In this document: one piece after another, positions 12,088-23,664 of the stretch
Layout of the letters: every line of letters begins with the position of its first letter
Position numbering within the stretch: position 1 is the first letter of the stretch
Source: Galerina marginata
Taxonomy: Eukaryota > Basidiomycota > Agaricomycetes > Agaricales > Galerinaceae
Direction: 5' to 3'
DNA length: 64,000 bases
Assembly (NCBI GenBank): GCA_023014335.1
Contig: JAECYW010000001.1
Location: 868,001 to 932,000 of the forward strand
Position numbers and translations under genes: made by a program
Notes under the pieces: model-generated
The model's database searches: none
Seen by the model: only the letters and a program-made list of their open reading frames with translations
What the model was told of the DNA's origin: nothing

Positions 12088-12412
12088 GTAAAAGACGCAG
12101 GCTGCATAGGCCGGGACAAGGCCAAGTGGTGGGGAGTAACAACTAAGAACTTGAAAGCGCGTCAAGTCTTGGTCCTCGAAATTTACTACAGGTCACATGA
12201 TCTCGTGCTTTCCCCTTCATCGACATTTTGAATGATTTTCAAAACTACAAAATGATACAGCCACTACAAATTTCAAGACAATGGAGCTTCAAGTCTACAT
12301 CTCACCGGTGAGAGGACGGCTCAGGTATGGTTGATACAAAGCTTGTACAATAAATGCCAGAGATAAATTACTCCACATAGACCTTACACTCTGGGTTCGG
12401 ATGAGAAGTCTA
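12088..12412. other. Short intergenic region between two minus-strand genes
   Basis: 325 bp holding the promoter of uL24m and the 3' end of the Mbp1-like gene. No further feature recognised. Confidence 0.55.
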
Positions 12413-14841
12413 TCACCCTACAGGTATCGGTTTCGAACCGTTCCACGCTATTGACGATGAGCTGGGTTCCTCCGATTCTAGTGTCTGTAATTATAAGGTC
12501 AACAGGATCAAGGACCAATTAAAACCGTAAGAACTTACCTCCAACAACATCCCTAAGACCTGATCAACTTCACTTGGAGGTACACCACCGCATCCAGCCC
12601 CAATTAGTCTTCTATATTCTCCCATCCGCCCACTTGTTCCAGCTTCTGCCTGGAATGTCACTAATTCGTCGAACATAATTTTTCTTGCTTTTCGATGCCC
12701 GTAGATGTCTTCCCGTAGAGCCTCACAACTCTGCCGTAGTGTTTCAGGATCTGTTGGTATGTTGGAATATAAAGCAATCAAATCCGACACATCCTCCACA
12801 GCTTTCCGTTTTCCTTTCGGCTTCTCAGCATCTACCAAGGTGTCCATTTCGATGTCCTCTTCAATTTGAATCGTCGCTGTGACTGGCGTAATGACAAGTT
12901 CACCATTTGCAGCATCGCGAATATTTTTTTCCCGGGATTCTTCATCCTTTACCCATTTCTCCCATCCTAACCGATATCGACGGCCCATTTTGTCAGAGAG
13001 GCTATTTTCTAAGTCCCGTAGATGTTGCTTAGCATGGGTCAAACCATCAGCCTGCGACTTCAGATGTCCAACTGCGCGCTGACTTTCCAATATTTCTGCT
13101 TGAATGTTTGCAAGCAAAGCATGTGCTTGAGTTGTGTCACGTTCCTTGTCTCTGAGCTCTTGATCAAAAGACGCTGCCAGACTATCCATCATGGCAGCAA
13201 TATCGTTAACACAGCGTGTACTGGCTTTTTGGGCCGCGACTGAATGGTGCAGGGGTGGCTTTTCACCATTTGCGGGGCCATAGGAATAACTAAGAGGAGC
13301 AGCAGGTGGGGGAAATGCAGCTTGAGCATTCCGAAATGACATGGCTGCCACCCTAGAAGGTGGGACGGGAGAGGAACGAAATCGTTCGTCCTCAAGAATA
13401 TAGTCTTCAGTGCTTTTGCCGTCATTGTTCATGATCTTTGGATTTGCACCGTGGTCGATCAGGATTTTCACGAGACGTTTGCTCCGACATCTCGCGGCCA
13501 TTGTCAGGGCGGTCTCCCCATCTTCATCCTGAAAGTTGATGACGTCTGCCAATTCCTTTGGATAATCTGCCAGTCTGGTGAGGACTGTCTCCATGTAATA
13601 ACGAGCTGCATGGGTTTTGCCTTTCGACATAGCTACGTCCACAATGTGGTGGAATACAGTTCGGTTGTAATTGTCAATATTGAGCGTTGAACGGTGAAGG
13701 AGCTCGTATAGTTCAGGGAACTTGCGAACGTCATAGTTATTGGCGAACATGACGCTGCGCATCAGTGCTGTCTGCCCAGCTCGGTTGACTTTGAAGATAT
13801 CAGCACCAGCCGTCAAGAGTAGTTTAACGATGCGAATACGACCCATTGCACATGCCCAGTGAAGAGGCGTGTGTCCGTCGTCGTCAATCGCCATGTTAGG
13901 ATCGAAGTCCGCTGGTGGGTTGACGAGGAGCGGAGGTGTTTGGTTTGTATCGGAAATGAAGAACTCGAGGACTTGGTCGGCATAAGACCGAGTGTCTTCT
14001 TCTTCCATCTCGGAACGCTCATCGAGTGAAGGACGTTGTTTATGTCGTCTAGAGCCCGCGTGGCGATCGTCGAGGCCGTTGGATTCGTATGAAGGGCCGG
14101 GGCTACGTATTGGAGATGGTGTGCGCGATGCGGTGGATGCTTCTGAAGGAGAAGGTGTCATAGTGCCATCCTCTGAGCCCCGAATAGACAATGTTTCGTG
14201 ATCAGATTCTTCGTCAACTGCGTCGGTGGCCTGTTTGCGAGAGGATCTCGTATTCACCACCGCAGCGTTGGAGATGTCCGCGACGGCGGATTTACGCGCG
14301 GGTCGACTAACTGTATTCGCGACTAGATGTTTGGGAGCGAGAGGCGGGCTTTTGGCGGCGGGTTGAAATTCGATAATAGGTCGAAGCAAAGCCTCGCAAT
14401 TATACTGCCTCGCGAGGTTCAGGCCTCTTTCAAGCGGAATCCACGTGCCTGTTTATGCTTTGTTAACGAGGAGTTGAAGCGAATGTGACATACGCTCACC
14501 TTGGTACTTTCCATACCCCCCTTGAACCTTTTCGTGTTCTCCTTTCTGTACTTCGCGTTCAAGGACGCGGGTACGCTGAGGCTTGTCAAATCCTGCAACT
14601 TTGAGTATCTGTGTCGCGTTCAGCCATGAGTCCGACCGCCGTCTCATCACCGCGATATTCTTGCATATCCTGCACGTGTTATGTCATCGACTAGAGCCGT
14701 TCGGGCGCGTTGAGCTGAACTTACATCTCGTAAACCGGTATGCCGCTATACGTCGCCTGTAGCAAGGACACCGACGTGTTAGTTCTTGGAACAACATTGA
14801 GTTGGACAACCCGCCTTGAAAATCGTCGATTGGTCTGGCAT
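12413..14841 (-). CDS. MBP1: Mbp1-like APSES/ankyrin transcription factor (MBF DNA-binding subunit)
   Basis: N-terminal APSES (KilA-N-like) DNA-binding domain in three small exons: [79 protein letters not shown]. Then a Ser/Pro-rich linker, ankyrin repeats ([58 protein letters not shown]), and a coiled coil (about [32 protein letters not shown]). The last intron (12485-12538) leads to a short tail ending PIPVG. This is the architecture of Mbp1, which with Swi6 drives G1/S genes through MCB sites. The first exon is the uncertain part: an ATG at 14841 gives [19 protein letters not shown] only if the intron at 14757-14814 uses a GC donor (branch AACTAAC, normal AG acceptor). Confidence 0.88.
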
Positions 14842-16188
14842 TTTGACCAAATGTTGCGCGACGTATATACAGACTGCTGTATGGAGCCTCTTCAGGCGGA
14901 AAACCTAGAAGATCCTCAGGGATGTGCGAGGAAAGCGGTGGTCTCAGCGTCGTAGCTGCTCCGTCAGGAAGACTCGTCTTGACGCGTGAAACAACAGTGA
15001 CAAACACCGCCTTGTTGCCTCAAGCAAATCCGGCCGTTTGAGGCGTGATGAGTCCCACCACTCAAGGAATTTCAAGACAAAAAAATTGAACAAAAATAAT
15101 CAAGGAGAGTAGAAGTGAAGGGAATAAAACAATCTCCCCATTTGAAGGAGGTATCATAACCGCTGGCCTCGGAACGCGTTATTGTTTCGAAAAACTAATT
15201 TGTACTAAGTACGACCTTGGTACATACGACCATTTGGTGGCTTTCGAACGGGAATTGTATTTACTATAAATTTCAATCGTACAACTAGTAACACCCTACC
15301 AGTATCATACAGTCAGCTAGTCACGGTCATTCCAAGGTCATTCACATAAGGCCAGGAATTCAACTCCAAAAATGGTGCCGCCGTGTGATCCACCGTACGC
15401 TGAAAATAAACAGGCCCAAGTCTGTGGAGCGGCGAACGGGGCCCAGCTCCTCAACCGCATATTCCAGGCTATTTTAAACTCGACTCTCCTAGCCCTACAA
15501 GAACGAACCTAAGGCTGGTTAAAGGGTGTAAGCTGCCCTCCATGCGTTCTTATCGGCTTGTCAAGTTGGTCCTCATATAGGTCAAGCTGTTTTTGGATCG
15601 AACCCGGTATGTAACACAGTTACCCACCTTTTAAAAAGACTATCGTCTGGAAGCCCACCACACCCCATTACCGCAAAGTGCGCGTTAAGAAGAAGTTGGT
15701 AACAGGATCGTTTTCAGAACTGTCAAGCCCGTGTCCGCTTAGAAATATATGTCCGGTTCATTCCTGTAAGGAAAATTTGTTTGTATAATGGCGGATCAAA
15801 GGAGCGAAACCAGTAGGCGCCTTGACTACCCATGTATATCAAGTGGACTAACTGATGCTTCCAAAGCTCAAGGTAGGAAGACTTCAATGTCCTCAGTGTA
15901 GGCATTTGAAGATTTTTACTGTGCACTTGGTGGCTGACCGTCTTCTGAAGGCAGCCGAGCGGCAGAGTGAAACCAGCCAATTCAGTAACACTGGGAAGCT
16001 GCCGTACGCAGTCAAGCGTGAAATGGGTTGTGCACACTCAAGGACAAACAGGGGACCAAACACAGACCATCACGTGGTGTTGTTTCCCTCGTGTAGTGCC
16101 GCAACGACTCCAACAACATTTTCGGACTTGGCTTTCCCCCCCATCCATTCTAGACGCGTCCTTACTCGTAGTCTCGCCCCCCACCGGT
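14842..16188. other. Intergenic region between divergent Mbp1-like and Cdc14 genes
   Basis: About 1.35 kb. It contains ACGCGT (MCB-like) hexamers at 14982-14987, close to the Mbp1-like start, and at 16154-16159, 30 bp before the Cdc14 start; another lies near 15174. Open frames on both strands (14684-15007 minus, 15855-16205 plus) show no family motif and are treated as chance. Confidence 0.5.
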
Positions 16189-18447
16189 ATGGCTCCCAAG
16201 TGTGAGCCGCTCTGCAACTTTGGTGACAGGTAATTTATCGACACGAGGTTGGAGTTACCAACAAAGCCGAACTTACCTTGACTTGCCTTCTTTTCTTTGC
16301 AGGCTCTACTTCACCACCTTTCCCCACCCCCCTCCCCCACCAAATGTCCTGAACAGACTTGCTGCTGAACCCGGCCATCAACCACGCCTGCGCGCCCGAC
16401 CAAGAGGTGGACCTTCAGCATCCCCCGATGACAATGCGTCCTACTACTACTTCATGATCGACGATCAGCTCCTCTATCTCTCCTTCTTTCAAGACTGGGG
16501 CCCTCTGAACCTCGCGATGGTGTACAAAGCGTGCATCCTCATCCACGAACTTCTTGAGGTAAGCGATATCTACCACGCACTATCCTCATGCCACTCACGT
16601 GCACGCCTATTGTTTTCGAATTCTATTCAGGACAATGAGTTGGCCTCACACAGGCTGGTCCTTTACTCGTCAGATGATCCCAGGAGAAAAGCCAACGCAG
16701 CCCTGCTCATGGCATTATATGTAGTATGTAACCTCCCTGTGTCTGGGGCGTTCATTTAATTGATGATGAGAAACCCGCAGATGATTGTGCAACGTCGAGC
16801 ACCCTGGGAAGCCTTTCATCCAATCGCAGAAATGGAATTTATGCCTTTCCGCGACGCAGGGAGAGGACCATCTGATTTCAATCTGAGTATCCAAGACTGC
16901 CTGTGGGGAATATGGAAAGCGATGCAGAATGGCCTATGTGATATGAACGAGTTTAGCGTGGAGGACTATGAATATTACGAGAAAGTCGAAAACGGCGACT
17001 GGAACTGGTTAACGCCGAACTTCATCGCATTTGCTTCCCCTGTCGATACAAACTGGATTAAAAAAGAGAAAGAGGCCAAGGAAAGCGCGAACTCTGGAAA
17101 CCCAGGCTCTATTTCTCGGACTTCCTCCTCGAGTTCGAACCTTGCTCTACAACGCAAACTACCAACGCCTTATCTCAATTGTCTGGATTATTTCGAGAAG
17201 CGAAATATCAAACTCGTGGTTCGCCTAAATACCGAGCTCTATGACCGAAACACGTTTTTGGATCGAGGTATTGATCACCTGGAGCTTTACTTTGATGATG
17301 GTACAAATCCCACCGACGAGATAGTTCGCACCTTTCTGGATGTCGCTGACCGGATCGTGGAGAGTGGGGGTGTGGTTGCGGTCCATGTAAGTACAACTTT
17401 TTTCGTCCTCTAACATATAGCCAATAAAATATGCAGTGCAAAGCTGGGCTTGGACGGACCGGAACACTTGTCGGAGCCTATCTTATATGGAAATATGGCT
17501 TTACAGCGAACGAAGCCATCGCCTTTATGCGCATTGTGCGACCTGGAACAGTTGTAGGCCCTCAACAACAATATATGTATCTCAAGCAACTAGAATGGAC
17601 TAAATGGGCAGCCGTTGACGAAATGAAGAAGGCTCAAGCCCAAGCCGCCAGTACTCCTACGCCGGTTCCGGTTGTTACTCCAGCCACGCCGCCTGCAGAA
17701 ACCGACGAAGACACGGACGCGATGCAAACCACCCCGAAGCACCCGTCAGTGCCATTGCCCCCAGTGACACCCAGTCGACATGTTGCTGCTGCCGCTGCGA
17801 AAGCCAAGGCAATTGCCCCTCCTGGCCAACCTCGCAAAACCCCCAATGCGAAGCGTATGGCTCCTCAGGATTCCGATGAAGAAGACGATGACGAGTCGGC
17901 AGACGTCCTTCCTGCCTTGGGCATTGCACCTCCTGTGCGCAAGATGAAGACCGTACCTTCGAGAGGAATTACCGCGTCCGACCAACGACCATCACGCGTG
18001 ACGAGATCTGCAGCGAACGCAGCTATCATCAAGAAAGCAGGGACAGGAGCACCGGAACCATCCACTAAGTCGTCCCGCCAAGGCCCTAATAAGATACCTA
18101 GACTCGCGACAACGAAAACTACCTCCGCTGCCAAGGCACTAGCTGCAGCCAACGCCCAGCAGACACAGACACAGACCCGACCTCTGCGAAACAACACCAA
18201 CCCGCCGCCGCCGACCCCTTCGCGTTTACCTACCCTTATACCCCCCAAGCGACCTCACCACGTACAGAACTCATCCTCCTTAAGTGATGTTGCGAATCTC
18301 AAGCGAACCGGCACTGTAAACGCAGATGCCTGGATGGCCAACAACGCGGCTGCCGTTGTGGTGCCTGCTTCGAAATCTGAACGCCCAGGATTGAGAAGCG
18401 TCCGTCGAAGACGAAGCAGCTTCAGCTCTGCTGACGTTGTGGCCTAA
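16189..18447 (+). CDS. CDC14: Cdc14-type dual-specificity protein phosphatase
   Basis: Exon 1 is short (MAPKCEPLCNFGDR). After splicing come RLYFTTFPHPPPPPNVLNRLAAEP, YYFMIDDQLLYLSFFQDWGPLNLAMVYKACILIHELLE (domain A of Cdc14) and DNELASHRLVLYSSDDPRRKANAALLMALYV. The next part is FSVEDYEYYEKVENGDWNWLTPNFIAFASPVD and the catalytic domain B: LVVRLNTELYDRNTFLDRGIDHLELYFDDGTNP, with the general-acid loop, and VVAVH-CKAGLGRTGTLVGAYL, the HCX5R loop with nucleophilic Cys and the Arg split by an intron just before the Cys. A tail of about 250 residues is Pro/Thr/Ala-rich and basic, as in fungal Cdc14 regulatory tails. It reverses CDK phosphorylation at mitotic exit and cytokinesis. No frame break seen. 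Confidence 0.95.
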
Positions 18448-18789
18448 TGCCTCCTCTCCTCTCTATTCCTACATCTCATTTTTACATTTTGGCTATTAGT
18501 ATTACTTGGTCCAAACCAGGATGTTGTGCTACCCCGCTATACCTTCCGTCGTACTCAGTCCAATTTGTTGTGTGCATTATCCACCATTCCCCAACCTGCC
18601 ATCTTACGTCTTACAATACCTTGACATTTCATCATTCACTTCATGTCGCTATCTACATCCCTCCTAAACATCTGTATCAATGAAACTGTGTCATCACAAG
18701 CATAATTTTTCATCTATCCAATTTGACCAGCCGCACCAAAAGTTTAATATTGGTTGGTACTGTATGCTTCTAATTATGACATTTCAGAT
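18448..18789. other. Convergent 3' region of Cdc14 and UROD
   Basis: 342 bp between two convergent stop codons, pyrimidine- and AT-rich, consistent with 3' untranslated regions. Nothing else recognised. Confidence 0.6.
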
Positions 18790-20026
18790 TTACATGGACG
18801 AATACTTCTGCATGCACTCGAAGAACCACCGTAAATCCTCTGGGTCGACTCCTGGAGTGATTCCATGTCCTAAGGTTCGCAATCCACCCACCTTTACCTG
18901 AACGGAACCCCTCACACATCCTCTTCACTGTAGCTTCGATCGCGTCCCTTCCACCAGTAAAGCACATTTGGATCCATGTTCCCTTGCAGGGCGACTTTGT
19001 CGCCAACGGCGCGTCGCGCCTCGACTGGATCAATACACCAATCTAGACCGAGCACATCGTACCCCGAATTCTTCGACAAGAAGCCAAGTGCGTGATTCGC
19101 GCCTTTCGCGAATAATGTCATAGGCACTTCTGCAAGGCCCTCCTCTGTCAATCGTCGTTTGACATTGGCGGATATGTGCTTTAATGTTGGGTAGGAGAAT
19201 TGTTCAAAGTCATACGGCGACAGTTCACCAGCGTTAGAATCAAAGATTTGTAAAAGCTAGAACGATATGAGCAGATCATCTGAAATAAAATACAAAGGGC
19301 GAACCTGAGCACCAGCCTTGACCTGCCCGACCAAGTAATCGACACATACATCTGCGATCCGCTGCAACAAGCGCCTTGGACTCTTCAGGGTATTTGAACA
19401 GCCAGGTCTTGGATTTCTGGTACGTTTTACTGCCCCCGCCCTCAATCATGTACCCAAACAGCGTCCATGGTGCGCCACAAAATCCAATCAAGGGCACTTC
19501 GCCTTTTAGCTCCGTCCTCGTCTGGGTGATCGCACGGAAGACGTAACCGAGCTCTTTCTCCACGTCAACTACAGGATGTAGTTTGCTAACGTCCGCAGGG
19601 GTGACCAGGGGATCAGGGAATCGAGGAGAGGGATCCATTAGCACTTCCATACCCATAGCCTGTGGAATGACAAGGATGTCGCTGAAGATGATCGATGCAT
19701 CGACGAGGCCAGAATACCTGTGAATGGGCTGCAGAGTGACTTCGGTGGCAAGAGCTGGTGTTCGGCAGACTTCGAAGAATTCATGCGATTCGCGTACTTT
19801 CCGGAATTCTTTGTACAGAGGTCAGAATTCTGAGCAATGAATGAGGTGTGCGATTTACCAGGAAGATATCGGCCAGCCTGTCGCATGACCCAGACCGGGG
19901 CTCGTTCAGTGCGTTCTCCTGGAATCAACCATTTAGACAACACTCTCGCATAAATCCAGAGAACCACACACCTCGAGCAGCACGCAGCAGTAAATCGTTT
20001 TTGAGAGGGGGGAAGTTAGTGGTCAT
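18790..20026 (-). CDS. HEM12: Uroporphyrinogen decarboxylase (heme biosynthesis); frame broken twice near the C-terminus
   Basis: Begins MTTNFPPLKNDLLLRAARG. The UROD signature TERAPVWVMRQAGRYLP follows the first intron, then ASIIFSDILVIPQAMGMEV and LIGFCGAPWTLFGYMIEGGGSKTY (second signature). Further on are LLQIFDSNAGELSPYDFEQF, VPMTLFAKGANHALGFLSKNSGYDVLGLDWCIDP and LQGNMDPNVLY, and the conserved end is GHGITPGVDPEDLRWFFECMQKYSSM. It converts uroporphyrinogen III to coproporphyrinogen III in the cytosol. The conserved protein can be read only by changing frame at about 18955 (one extra base between NVLY and GGRDAIEATV) and at about 18871 (one extra base between IANL and GHGIT). No intron accounts for single-base steps. 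As the gene is essential for heme, consensus errors are the likeliest reason. It shares a 265-bp promoter with the divergent Shg1-like gene. Confidence 0.93.
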
Positions 20027-20291
20027 CTTGGGAGGTGTTCCGCGAAATCAGCTGCCCAATACACGCCTTTATATGGTGGGCGCTGCTTCCACGTTGTTTG
20101 TGAAAATAAGGCCGGTAGACTGGGATGTGCAGGTAAGCGAATGGGCGGGCGTGCGACCTGCCGTCTTCTAGCGGTAAGGATACGAGTACCATACTGTTAC
20201 CGGAGGGAGGAGATCGATCATAGAAACTCGGATCTAATCTTATCTCTCTCTGGAAGCTAACCGATTCCAGTTGGCATGCGGCTTGCTCAGG
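20027..20291. promoter_or_regulatory. Shared promoter of UROD (-) and Shg1-like (+) genes
   Basis: 265 bp between two divergent start codons, so both promoters must lie within or overlap this stretch. No TATA box or named site stands out. Confidence 0.5.
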
Positions 20292-21284
20292 ATGCCCATC
20301 GACAGTCCAACAGCGCTGGTGGAAAAGTATGCACTTATGGGTATTTCTCCGTTTCTCGTCTAATCTGCGCGGCAGGCTCAAGAAATCTGGGGAGTTTGAT
20401 CGTTTGCGACAAGAACTGCTTGCAAAGTTCCAACAAGATGTAAGCACGTCCTTTTTGTTCTTCATGTCAAATCAGACGGTGACACTGCTGGAAGGAATCA
20501 TATCCTGAATTTAAAGAAGGTCTAGAAGACATTGCGCGTAAACGGCTGATGAACGAACCAATGCTTCACTATTTGGGGCCAGATTGGGTTCTCAAAGAAC
20601 TCTCGCAGGAAATTCAAAGGCGAGCTTCGAAAGAAACGATTCACCATCCAGAGAACCCAAGCTGACATGGACCAAAGATACCCCATCGTCGAGCGAGCCG
20701 TGGCGAATGTACGTACATTTTCAGACCCGGCCTTCCTGGCCAGCCTGCAAAAGTCAATGCAGAACGTTCTACACGAGGAGAAAGGAGGGAAATCCTTAGC
20801 CGCCGTGACATCCAACGGTGAGTTCTCTCCCGATTCTGTCAATGTTTGCCTCACCCCAAAAATTGTTGAAAATGAAGATGAACCAGAAAGTGAAATGACA
20901 CGTATACAACTCCTAGAAAGTAATGTACACCAGCCAGAGAAGGCTGCTCACGCTGCTCAGCAAGGTGACACACATTTGGAGAACAAACTGCCCAGGGTTA
21001 CTGGTTCAAATGCCTCGCCTTTGGATTCTCCACTTCCCATGGACCTTTCTAAGTCTCCATCGACCCAAAATCTAACAAGCACTGCTTATCCGACAACGCC
21101 TAACCAAGAGGATAATATCAAGCGCGATGGACCAAGCGCCCCTACCAATCATCAATCTATTGATATGATCTCAGAACCTTCATCCAGTGCCATTAGTGCT
21201 CAAAATTTTAATGTTAATAAGACGATCGAAGATCAGCATCAGACAACGGATATCGAAATGGCGGACATCCGAGCAGCCCATTAA
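20292..21284 (+). CDS. SHG1: Shg1/BOD1-domain protein, probable COMPASS (Set1 complex) subunit
   Basis: Exons assembled from the ATG at 20292 give MPIDSPTALVEK-LKKSGEFDRLRQELLAKFQQD-ESYPEFKEGLEDIARKRLMNEPMLHYLGPDWVLKELSQEIQR-YPIVERAVANVRTFSDPAFL, which follows the Shg1/BOD1 domain pattern (KKSGEFDxLRxELL, then an IARxRL core). The rest, about 190 residues, is a Ser/Pro/Glu-rich disordered tail. Shg1 is a peripheral subunit of the histone H3K4 methyltransferase complex in yeast. The third intron (20620-20677) fits only with a GC donor (AAAG|GCGAGC), branch CTGAC and an AAAG acceptor, and splicing there restores QR-YPIVERAV exactly. Alternative: a related FOP/BOD1-type centrosomal protein, less likely in a fungus. 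Confidence 0.72.
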
Positions 21285-21522
21285 ATTATGCGTTTAGCCC
21301 AATACCACGGTGATTCGCATTTCTGTTTCTGTTGAATCAAGACGACATGAAGAGCCATAAATCAACATCCGACATTTCCATCATATATATAAAAACACTC
21401 AAAACAATTCTGTCTACAAAGTCGCGATGCCTGCATAGATTGACTCAGATAGCCTGGGTATATAGGGCAAGATATCGAATAAAGATAATAAAAGGGTATC
21501 GACGTTGCGAGGATTCTCATGG

Positions 21523-23664
21523 TCAAGGCTCAGCCAGTATGAGGGAAATGGCCTTTTCAGAGCGAGGCTTGATGCTACACCTGAATGGTTCCGGATGGCT
21601 GAAATACCAGAGCATAAGTCTAAGTCTAGCATCGCCAGCAAGAAGTCACCAGAATTTACCTTATCGTCCCGGTCGTATATTCATGAACAGGCACGATGAC
21701 TTGGCCGTTCTCCATGCACTTTCCGACGTTGAATACTGCCAAAGTCGTCGCACAAGAAATCCAAATCGACGCATCAGCGAGATGCAACCCTAAAAAAATT
21801 GTCAGTCCTATAAATATCAATAAGAAGCCCGATATAATAAAAACCGTACCTGGGCAAATTCTATGAGATCAAATAGAAGTAAGCAGGCTGACTCGGGATT
21901 GATGCAGGAACACAACTCGCCTCCTTCCAAACCCAAAACAGACTTCTCGTGGATCTGGCTCCGGCGTTCTACCTTTTGCAGGGAGGAATCGCTCGGGATT
22001 AAATTTAAATGGGTTGCTATACACCTTGGGGTCGTGAGCAAATTTCCTGGGTTGACGTCAAGCATTATCAATTGTTTGAATGCAGCAAGGGTGCTTACCA
22101 GATATTGGGAATGACCTAGTGCGCCTTTAGGTATGAGATAGCCTTCATGGATGTCGTCTTGCATTACTCGATGAGGGACGGCTGTAGAAATAGCGAGAGT
22201 CAATCGGCAAAAACAACAACCAAATGAAGAATGACTCACCGGTAGGAACGACTGTGTGCCATCGGAACACTTCCATGACGAGAGCGTTGGTGTAAGGAAG
22301 GAGCGGACGATCCGTAAAAGTAGGAAGCCGCGCATTGCCCACCACAGCGTCGATCTCCGCTTGTGCTATCTTTGCCGCCTCTGGATGGAGGGAAAGGGCT
22401 AAGAAGAACGAATTCATCGCAGAGACCGTCTGCGCCGATATCAGAATTCGCAACCGGCGATGTGAGGGAGAAACGTACAGTATCGGCGGCACCTGATGAT
22501 GTGGAAAAACGAAGGTGAATCACTGGGTTGGTTTGTGTGAATTGTATGGACCTACCGGAATACAAACTCGCCGCACACCATTTAAGGTCGAATTCTTCTT
22601 CGGCACTGAGCTGCTTCTGTTCCAGTAATGTCGAGGTAAACGAGATCTGGGCAGAACCGGACAACTGGGCCTTGGGTTAGCCTAACCAGGAAATACACAA
22701 AAGAAACGACATACCACTTGCTGCTTAGCGTAATCTGTATGGGCCGTCAACCATTTCACATAACGTCTCAGACCACTCCTGTGCCTTTCGTTGGAAACTG
22801 GCTCCAGGGGAACCACACGGGGACGTGTCGTACTGCATGTTTGCATGAGAATTGAAAAGCAGAGGGAAAAGAGAAAACCGACAGGCTGGTATCAAATCGA
22901 CCAAGAATCCTCCAGGTGCAGTAGCCAAAGAAAACTGCTTGGTGGCCTTGTCCGCAAGTTCGACGAAAGGGTCTTCGTTCTCCTTGACCTCATAGCCGTG
23001 CGATATCCTGAGAATTACGGCGCCCTGCAGTCCTATATCCATGATCTATCAATAAATCTGAATTTCGCAATTCTAAACAGGCTTTCTTACCTGCGAACTT
23101 CAGCGGACAAATCGTCAGGTTTCATGAGAACTCGGCGTAGAAATCTCCGGGCTTCCAATTCTTCGCTAGGGTAATAGCATCTCACAGCCGACGAGGTTCC
23201 TATTAAACTGTGAAAGAGGCGACGGTAGCGGCGAAACCGGTCGCCGTAAGGCAAGAGAACCATGGTATTCTTCCAACCAACAAGCTCTCCTCCCATCTGA
23301 AGGACTGGCCTATCGGAGTAGATGCCACTCTTCTTGTCCAACATGTCGCTGGCCACCCTCGCGGAATTTAGGATAATCAACGGCTGGCCAACGACCGTAA
23401 CAGAACAAATGTCGCCTAAAATTTTGTGAGCGGAGCAAATATACCACGGAAACTTTACGCACCCCAAGATTCGCCCCAGCGCGCAAAGGTTAACCACTCT
23501 TTTTCAGTGGGCATGTCGAGGATGTTTCCGACCAGCGGAAGGCCTTTTGGACCAGGAGGAAGTGAAGGTGTCATGCTCGGAGTCGAGTGAAGGACTACCT
23601 TCAATAGAAATATGACGACAAAGACGAACAGAATGGCGATGGCGATGGTACAGGTAGAATGCAT
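21523..23664 (-). CDS. Cytochrome P450 monooxygenase (basidiomycete CYP), frame broken at four points
   Basis: N-terminal membrane anchor (TIAIAILFVFVVIFLLKVVL) and hinge SLPPGPKGLPLVGNIL. I-helix AADT-TVSAMNSFFLAL (AGxDTT, split by an intron); K-helix EVFRW (ExxR); PERF motif NPERFLPAKG; heme loop VCFGFGRR-ICP-GLHLADASIW. The terminal part VPVHEYTTGTI-SHPEPFRCSIKPRSEKA is as in basidiomycete P450s of the group often named O-methylsterigmatocystin oxidoreductase-like. The heme cysteine is on an 11-nt exon (21850-21860) between a GC-AG intron (21861-21920) and a GT-AG intron (21790-21849). Conserved sequence continues across single extra bases at about 23024 (RRTAG/AVILRISHGYE), 22808 (VWFP/GASFQRKA), 22731 (GPYR/AKQQV) and 22115 (PKGAL/VIPNIW). 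All catalytic motifs survive, so this is either an intact enzyme in a poor consensus or a very young pseudogene. Substrate unknown. Confidence 0.88.

Noticed and set aside
21861..21930. Loss of the P450 heme cysteine (frame reading R-R-V-V-F instead of C-P-G)
   Set aside because: That reading runs into an intron. The Cys is on the 11-nt exon at 21850-21860.
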